From Xiphophorus maculatus (Eukaryota; Chordata; Actinopteri; Cyprinodontiformes; Poeciliidae), in contig NC_036453.1 of the NCBI RefSeq assembly GCF_002775205.1, positions 30,853,213-30,917,212 of the forward strand: a DNA stretch of 64,000 nucleotides. Direction: 5' to 3'. Under the pieces are notes generated by a model. It had not been told where the DNA came from, ran no database searches, and saw nothing but the letters and a program-made list of their open reading frames with translations. Below are positions 56,202 through 64,000 of the stretch, in pieces. The position numbers and the translations under genes are program-made. Within the stretch, counting starts at the first letter, position 1. The number at the start of each line of letters is the position of its first letter.

Positions 56202-59200
56202 ATGACCAAGTTGGCTGCGTTGTGTTTCCTGCTTCTGCAGACTGGAGTCGAAGGATTTAAAATATCAAATACTGTTTTTAATTTTTTTAACAGAAGCTCA
56301 TTTACTCATGAAGTGATCACAGAGAGAGCAATCCTAAATGTCACTCTACAGGTGTGCCGTGCACTGGCTTTGTCTCAGGGAAAGACCTTCTCTTTTCCTG
56401 TAAGTATTTAAATTAAACCAGTAAGTTTAACTCTTTTATCAATTAAAATTACTTTGTTGAAGCAAAAGAAACACCTGCATTTCTGTGTATGTATGCAGCC
56501 ACAACCTTTCTCTGCTGGGGCTGTAGCAGCTGCATGTGGCGCATCAAAATCAACCAAAAGTTTCATCGACACCATTGTGAGGATCCAGAAAAGCAACCAC
56601 CAAGTAGACAAGGATTATGTGCTGAGTCCAAGTCATCACTGCGATGATGAAAACATAACAGAAGGACAGTTTCTCATTACACTTGGTTTAACCGCTGTGA
56701 AGGCTTCCAATAAGCAACAAAACTCTGTTTTAGCGACATCAATTCTGGGAGAGATACTCCATACCTTACAGGTATTTCTGCTACAGCTACATGCATTTTA
56801 TTTTCTTGCTGCCTAAAACTGTCACTCGTGAGAAATGATCACTTTTTATTATTAGTTGTTTGGGGCTTCATTGAATCTGCAGACAAGGGTTACCAAAGGT
56901 ATATGTTGATATCTTTACTCTGTGCTGCCCACTTGTGGCAGGAAAACTCACAAAAATGCTTGATACTCCCTTTGAGTCAATTAAGCAGTAGTTTTGTTTT
57001 GAAGGATTTCTACAGTCACACTAACTGGGTGGAAATAGGCAACACATTCCCAAACGCCAATCTGATCAAAGGAAATGCCGATGTTGGAAAAATAGCAGGT
57101 AAAGAAGGTGTTGTTTTGCTTTGTGTGGACTTATGTGCTTATATTCAAATATACCAAATCTAATGTGAATCTGCAGCCAAAACAAGAGCAACTTGCCGCA
57201 ACTGTGCTGGAGAGGACTGCAGAAACAATATTTTGGAGGACATCTTAAAGGAACAGATCCTTACTTCGGGATATTTTTCACTTAATCCATTCTCTACAAA
57301 ACCAAAAGGTAAACATCTTTATTTGGTTGTAAAATAGTATATCAGTGTAGTTACACTTTACTCTGCTGCCCACATGTGGCAAGAAAGGCCACAAAAAAAG
57401 TTGCATATATATGAAAAGAGTGTGTCAACAACTAAATATTATTTGTGATTTGTATAATGATGAGCAGGAAAATGCAGCCATGGAGGGTCATTTGATCGAA
57501 CAAAAGGAATTGAACCTACAGGTGGAATCAACAAAAATTCAATTGACTCTGAACACGGACATCTTCACAGCAACGCAGCAAGTATGGCGATAGCAGCAAC
57601 CAGTGAGCTGCTGGAGGACGTTCGCAGTGCTGCTGGAGACAAAGGATTCTTACAGTCGGAAGCTGTTTATTTTCTCTTTACTTGAATTTCTTTACAGAAT
57701 AATAGAAAACAAATGAACAGCTTTGCCTCTGCATTTTGCTTGTTGCACCTCAGGATGATGGGACTGTTCAAAGGGAGAGCCCTTTGTTTTTGCGTGGACA
57801 CGACAGGAAGCATGGGGGATGACATTGAAGCAGTGAGGACTGTAACATCATCGATTATTGACAGTAAAGTGGGAACAGAAGACGAACCCTCAATTTACAT
57901 TCTCGTTCCCTTCAATGATCCAGGTAGAATCCCAATGTTCAAGGCTGAACTGTATTTTCTTCCTGATAGTTTCACCTTCAGTATTCTGAATTTAATCTAT
58001 GGAAACAATCATGACAGAAATTATTCCTATAGTTTTCACGTGCTTTATAGTCATTGTATTGCCAACTGAATAAAGAAAAAAGGGGAAAACAACATAAATC
58101 CAACTTTCTGGACTAAAGTGGTGTAGAATATACATATCATTGACTTCTATTTAAATCACAGAATTTGGGCCTCTGCTTCAGACAACAGACCCAGATGTTT
58201 TCAAGAGTTACATCAACTCACTAACACCAAATGGAGGTGGAGATGCTCCAGTAATGAGTCTTTCTGGACTTCAGGTGATCCGATTTATACCACAGAGCTG
58301 ATTATGTATGAGAAGCAAAACAAAACAAAAAAAAAAAATCTGTAATTTCTGCATACAGCTGGTTTTAACTGGTGCGCCTCCCAATTCGGAGATCTTCGTT
58401 TTCACGGATGCAGCAGCTAAAGATGACTACCTGAAAAACACAGTGCTAGCACTCATAGAGCAGACCAAGTCTAGGGTGAGTACGTCTCTGGTCATGCACT
58501 AAAGTCCTTGTTTTCAGTAATTAATGGAGCGTCGCACTTTAAACTAACGTACCGTCAAATAAACGGTTGTTTACATGACCACTAGGGGGTGCTCGCGGAC
58601 CACCGGTGTTTCCATGACCACAGTTTGAGAAAGTCTGGTGAAGAGCTTTCTAAATGCATTATGTTTTTCTGTTTCTAAAACATTTAGCTGCGTGATTTAG
58701 AATTTATCAATTTATTTATTTGTGTGAATATTACATACTAGTGGATATTTATGTTTGATAGTTTCTCAAGCTAATGTATCGACCCTTTGCACGTGACGTC
58801 ATTATCTTCTAAACTCCGCCCACTCCGCCATCACGGACGTCATAACAACCAATTCGCTCCTGTTAACCTTGTCAAAAAAAAGCACATCTGGTAGCCTAAT
58901 ATCGCTTTTATTTAGTTGATTTCGCAGTAAAAAAAATGGCCACAGGGTGCTGCGCTGTCGGCTGCACAAACGAACAAGGGTGAAAACCAAACTTGTCATT
59001 TTATTTTATAACTTAGCGAGGAAAGATGATGTGGCGATGGACAGCAGCCGTCGATCATAATGACTGTTAGCCTTCGGTGTAACAGCGGATTTGCAGCGAA
59101 CACTTTTTTACAAGGTAAGATTAACGTTCACAAGCTTTATAAATATAATTAAAAAGATATAAAATATCGCATTATGGTGAAGGTACACATTTAATCTTTG

Positions 59201-62200
59201 GTAACCATGGAAACAGTGCCCCGCCTTCATGTAGCCTAGCATGTATGGAAAAAAACTGGTTAGCATCTCGTCTTCTGTACGTTTTTAAGGCTGCTCCGGT
59301 TTAAGGGGAAACGCTGCTTATGACACGGTGACAGAAATCATGTGGTGTGAATTCAGGAAAAGTCGGTGATTTGGTCAACACGTCAGGAGGGAATAAGTTC
59401 GGGTCGGTTTCTAAGCTAGCTGTTTCAAGCTTCTGTAAATACCGCCAACTAGCCCCAAGCAGGCGTGTTGCGTTCAAAGACAAATGAGCTTCACTCGAAC
59501 AAGAAGAAGCCACAAAAGCAACTTAGAAAAACAATTTCAGTCGCTCAGTTCAATACTCCCGATCCTCATTTCCAACGTCCGTCATGGCGCCTCGAATGAT
59601 TAAGTGACGTAGTTGCAAACGGTCAGTGTCTGTACATGAGCTGCATGTCCAGTTTGATGTCTGTACATGCAGACATCAAACTGCCTGCATGTCCACAGGC
59701 AGTTTGATGCTTAAAAAAAACACGCAAAAAGAAACATGAAGAATCATCTCTAATGATTTAGGTTGCAGATTCAGTAAATGAGGTTTTTGCCCACCTCATT
59801 GTGTTTCAGGTGAACTTCATGATAACTGATGTACCTGGCCTTCGCCGTCGAAGACAAGCAGACAACAACCAACAACAACAAGGTGTTCGGATGTCGAGAG
59901 CAGGTAGTCAGCTGTACAGAGACCTGGCTCAGGCTTCAGGAGGTCAGGCTGTTGAAGTCACAAAAGGTCAGCTGCTGGAGGCCATCAACATCCTAACTGA
60001 ATCCACCAGCTCCTCTCTGGTACAGAATAGCTTTATTTATTTTGTTTTAATGTTTGAAGCGTTCAGATTTTACCTTTAAAAGTATTATTGTTGCAGGTGA
60101 GCCTTCTGCAAGCATCCAGGAATCTTGGAAATTCAGAAAATTTCACTTTTGTAGTTGATGACACAGTAAAAAACTTGACCATTTACATCACACGAACTTC
60201 TGTAGATTTTAGTCTCATTAGTCCTTCAGGTAAATAAATGACTCTGTAATCGGGGTTGAGGTGGATTAGTTTAATTTCAAACATTTTGCTTTTGTCGTTA
60301 CAAACCAGTGTGTATAAATTCTGAGCGTCACTTTTCAGGGGTGATTCAAAATATTGCCAACACAACTGGACCTTCAATAATTTCATCCCAGTCAGTCGGA
60401 AACCTTCAGACTGTGCAGCTGCAAACAGAAGGAGGATTGTGGGAACTACACATTTTGTCAACCAATCCCTACAGTGTGAAAGTTGTAGGTAAGACATCTG
60501 TAAATATAAAGCTGACATTTTCAGAAGTCCTAATTTTGAACATCTGGTTAATCTATATTTCTATTTGTTCATCAGAAAATCAGTTGCTAATGCCTAAATC
60601 ACTATATTAGATTGAAACATTGTGCATGCCTGTTTTTTGTCAATTCTTTTTTTAAACCATAATTCATTATTTGTAACATTTTTACACAGATATTGTGATA
60701 CATATCCTGCATATTTAAATAAAAAAAAATGAAACATATGTTATGACTCCGTCAAGCCGAACAGCAACCAGAATAAAGTTAACAATATTTGTAACACAAA
60801 TAAAAGGCTTTCCCGTTAACTTTATCCATTTGTTGTCAATCCAATAATGTTCAACCCGAATTTAAACACCACTTCAGGCGGACAAACACGCATAAACCAC
60901 TACAATGTTCACTGCAAACTTAAGATGCACTCGATTCAATGCAAAATGATCACATGCAATCCAAACTCAAGATCACACCAAACAGGACCGGGTTTCAGAT
61001 ATTTAAGATTAACAGCGAAATTAAATGTGAGTATTCAGGAAGTGACCGAAAGATAAACAGAGGACAAAACAAACAAAATAAATGGAAGGTTGTTAGCCCG
61101 CCCTCACAAACACTAAGGGGAGACAAACAATCCAAACTGGGCAGACTAACAAAAAAGAAAATCAAACTCTAAAAGGACAGCAGGAAGCAGTGACAGAACT
61201 GTAAAAACAAAAATACAAAAATTACTAAATGTTAATTAAATCACTTTAATCAAGTCAATCTAAAACACATTAAAAACTTCATACCTGCATCACATAAACC
61301 AGCACTCTAAAGTCAAACTTGACGTAGTAGATCTGGTGCAGCCCTACCAAATAAAAACAATATATAAACCAAAAACATACAATTCAATCTGAGAGACAAA
61401 GGTGCCTACCTGCTGCGTCGAACAACCACACACCCAGGTAACGCTGCCACCGGAACGTCATTAATAATGCGGCCCTGTATAAAAACTAGTGATGGGTCCG
61501 GCAACACCGATGCGTCGGCGCAGGCGTCAAGCCCATAGACAAAACCCAGTGTCGGTGCGCGTATTGCTTTCAGCAAGTCACGTGACCGATACAGGAACTG
61601 TTTCGAAATGATGCTGGAGTGCCAAACTATGTTTATAAGGAAGCGAATCTGTCAACGGGAGGCATTTGCCAAAATAATTCTTGATCTTTTATGGTACAGC
61701 AGCAACTATGCAGCAGCCTCAAAGCAAACGAAAGGTTTTGTAGTTTGGGACATTTTGATCTTCCGTCAGAAAATAAGGCATCGGTTCTCACTTTGTTGTT
61801 TCATCCGGTTCTTTTCAGTTTCTACTTGATCTATCTGAATCCAAATTCAGCAGAAATTGACTCTTAGTTTACTTTCATATTATGTTCTGCAGGTTAAGTG
61901 TTGCATATGTTTCTCCTTTTAAATCATACATTTCATCATTTTATTCTTCAATTACCTTCCATAAATAAAAATCTTTAGACAGAAAAAAGGAAAATAAAGA
62001 CAACCTCGCTATAAATAAAAAAAGACATTTCCAGCAAAACACATCCATCCCCTCTGTTTTTTAGTTGGCTTTCTTTCATTGTATTTTCCTTTTTTGCAGG
62101 TGAGAGTCCCATTGACTTTCTTTTCAAATTTATTAAGGAGTCAGACAGCCCATTTGGAGGGTTTGATGTGATTGACAATCGCCCCACAGCTGGTAAAAAA

Positions 62201-63931
62201 ACCCACAATTTTGTGACATGCAAAAATTATTCACTTTTAAGGGTAACTGAGCACTTTTTTCTTATTTTTGAAGGAGGAAATGCCAGTCTGCTGGTGACAC
62301 TGATTGGAAGCGATGTCGCCACAGTGTCAGAGGTCGCACTGGTTGAATCGTCGGGTTCAGGTCAGGTTAACGGCACCGTAGAGGCCCAGGGTGGAGGAGA
62401 ATATATCGTCCACTTCGACAGGATCCCATCGGTTGAGTTTGTTGTGCTTGTGAAGGGCCAAATCAACGACAGCGTTTCCAGAGCTTCTTCAAGGATCTTC
62501 CAAAGACAGTCGGCCACCAGCATAAAAGCCTCTGTTCTCACTGTCACTATTGTAAGCAAATTTAAGCATAACCAAAATATTTGTCATTATTTCATTGCAC
62601 TGTTATTGTTGTAAGCAAATGAAGCAATCCAGAATCCCTCAAACTTTTCATAGATTAGTTTCACTGTACTTGTCTCTTTTACATTTTGGTTTCCATTGTT
62701 GTTTCAGAATGACTTGGACACGGTGTTGGAGCCAGGAACACCTCGATCTGTTTCTTTCTCTGTGATGACAACCGGTGAAGGAGGAAGCTTCACCATTCAA
62801 GCCACCAATGACCAACGCTTTGCTGCATCTTTTCCATCCAGTTTACTGCTGGATCCTGGAGTTAGTGCTAATGGCACAGTAAACATCACAGCTCCTGCCG
62901 GCACTCCATCTGGTACTGGTGTCACCTTGACCATTGAGGCTGTGGCTCCTGGAGGTGCAGACACCAACTATGATGTCCTGCGTCTAACCGTCCTTTCAAA
63001 AGTAATGTCTCATTTCGTTTTGTATGCATTCTGACACATCATGGAGGGTAAGTATAGATCATATTTTCCTGTCACTCTCTCACAGGTGACTGATTTCACT
63101 CCACCAGTGTGCCAGCTGCTCAGCCTGCAGTCCAACTGCTCTGACAACTGCAGCCAGTCAACATGGGAGGTCTCTGTCCAGGTCACTGACGCAGCGAATG
63201 GGACGGGTGTGGACAGCGTCAGTTTCAGAGAAGGCAGCGGTACGATGAACACCAGCACAGCAGCTGATAATACAACTCTAGTGTCTTATGTGGCTTCCTG
63301 CTGCTCACCTGATGTGCAGCTGGTGGCTGTGGATAAAGTAGGCAATGTGAAAATCTGTAGTTACTCTGTTCGCGCAAATGTCACTGAAGCTGTAACAACC
63401 AGCCCTGTAACAACGAGCAACGCAACAACGAGCAACGTAACAACCAGCCCTGTAACAACGAGCAACGTAAAAATGAGCAACGTAACAACCAGCCCTGTAA
63501 CAACGAGCAACGTAACAACCAGCCCTGTAACAACGAGCAACATAACAACCAGCCCTGTAACAACGAGCAACGTAACAACGAGCAACGTAACAACCAGCCC
63601 TGTAACAACGAGCAACGTAACAACGAGCAACGTAACAACCAGCCCTGTAACGACGAGCAACGTAACAACGAGCAACGTAACAACGAGCAACGTAACAACG
63701 AGCAACGTAACAATGAGCAACGTAACAACCAGCCCTGTAACAACGAGCAACGTAACAACGAGCAACGTAACAACCAGCCCTGTAACAACGAGCAAAGTAA
63801 CAACGAGCAAAGTAACAACGAGCAACGTAACAACAGCTGTCACAGCTTCCTCTACAAGAGCTGATTTCTCCGTGTCTCTTTGCTTTGGTTTCTCAGTCCT
63901 GAGCTTCTTGCTACAGTCTCTGAAACTGTGA
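56202..63931 (+). CDS. von Willebrand factor A domain-containing protein 7-like, copy B (15 exons, 1095 aa)
   Basis: Exons: 56202-56399, 56499-56771, 57005-57098, 57177-57308, 57468-57654, 57754-57923, 58162-58274, 58359-58475, 59810-60019, 60097-60229, 60339-60488, 62100-62192, 62274-62551, 62708-63001, 63086-63931. The first 14 exons have exactly the lengths of copy A and all frames are open. Same parts as A: signal peptide, Het-C/phospholipase-C-like motifs (H36, H154-D158-H162), VWA domain with DTTGSMG, beta-sandwich region, hydrophobic GPI-type end. Two differences stand out. Copy A's GGGDAPE motif reads GGGDAPV here. The stalk before the anchor is 130 residues longer because of a 15-bp minisatellite, raising N-glycosylation sequons in this stretch from 2 to about 17. 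Expression is not shown by sequence alone. Confidence 0.88.
58780..59625. mobile_element. THAP-coding DNA transposon remnant in intron 8, copy B
   Basis: The same element at the same place as 37655-38498, so it predates the duplication. The THAP-type start ATG is at 58936 and the - strand inner frame (59513-59301) is unchanged. Confidence 0.5.
63392..63841 (+). repeat. coding 15-bp minisatellite, 30 units
   Basis: Thirty head-to-tail 15-base units in frame within the last exon of copy B, mostly GTAACAACGAGCAAC or GTAACAACCAGCCCT, encoding VTTSN or VTTSP. Variants include VKMSN, ITTSP, VTMSN and VTTSK. Copy A has four units at the same place (42572-42631). The 390-base difference equals exactly 26 units. 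The reverse strand also stays open across the repeat (Leu/Val-rich), which is an artefact of the period being a multiple of three. Confidence 0.95.
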
Positions 63932-64000
63932 TCCCAAATTTTACACAACAGATTACTGGTGATGGAAATCCGGTAAATATTATGTTCATCCCGGTGGTAG
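63932..64000 (+). other. start of copy B 3' UTR
   Basis: Non-coding sequence following the stop codon, two substitutions away from the same stretch after copy A (42722-42790). Confidence 0.7.

Larger units (their letters stand above)
54933..64000 (+). repeat. segmental duplication, copy B (continues past the window)
   Basis: Matches 33813-42790 through exons, introns and the 5' spacer. The left edge is the junction with the truncated paralogue. The sequence still matches copy A at the last base of the window, so the right end of the unit lies outside. Whether B also carries a BEL/Pao element downstream cannot be seen. Confidence 0.93.

Noticed and set aside
63392-63841. Regular repeats that could be mistaken for a CRISPR array
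   Set aside because: Units are contiguous 15-mers with no spacers, inside a vertebrate exon.
63361-63948. Long Leu/Val-rich open frames on the - strand over the minisatellite
   Set aside because: They exist only because a 15-bp repeat without stops is open in several frames; the + strand frame is joined to a conserved exon and ends in a GPI-type tail.

Overview
The window is nuclear DNA of a ray-finned fish, most likely an acanthomorph teleost. The evidence is multi-exon genes with GT-AG introns, AT-rich spacers, many (CA)n/(TA)n tracts, teleost-type SINE/LINE/MITE insertions and a BEL/Pao retrotransposon. The species cannot be fixed from the sequence alone. I rebuilt the gene models by hand from conserved protein sequence, splice sites and intron phase.

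Region 1 (1-28 kb) is the taok1 locus (TAO kinase 1, + strand). There is a probable non-coding first exon near 3.0-3.6 kb carrying a YY1-type site, an 8.4-kb first intron, then 20 coding exons (12124-23703, 1015 codons) and a 3' UTR of up to about 4 kb. Its introns hold a tRNA-derived SINE and an RTE-like retroposon, each with a perfect target-site duplication, and palindromic MITEs. Convergent with it on the - strand is abhd15 (three exons, 32515-28604, 540 codons). The TAOK1-ABHD15 neighbourhood is the same in mammals, which supports both identifications.

Region 2 (33.8-64 kb) is a recent tandem array of vwa7-like genes. These encode secreted or GPI-anchored proteins with a Het-C/phospholipase-C-like N-terminal domain, a von Willebrand factor A domain and a Thr/Ser-rich tail. 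Copy A (35076-42721, 965 aa) and copy B (56202-63931, 1095 aa) are both open in all 15 exons and nearly identical, introns included. The repeat period is about 21.1 kb. The left boundary of the second unit (about 54932) cuts through exon 1 of a third, more diverged paralogue, leaving a signal-peptide-coding stump. Copy B differs mainly by a 15-bp minisatellite that enlarges the glycosylated stalk from 4 to 30 five-residue units.

Between the two copies lies a young, nearly complete BEL/Pao LTR retrotransposon (46523-53414) with a 5-bp target duplication, two LTRs and a primer site complementary to tRNA-Tyr. It has one long gag-pol frame broken once inside integrase, and no envelope gene. The most interesting material is the vwa7-like array: its breakpoint, the stalk expansion, a local cluster of amino-acid changes that looks like gene conversion, and a LINE insertion present in one copy with an exact empty site in the other.
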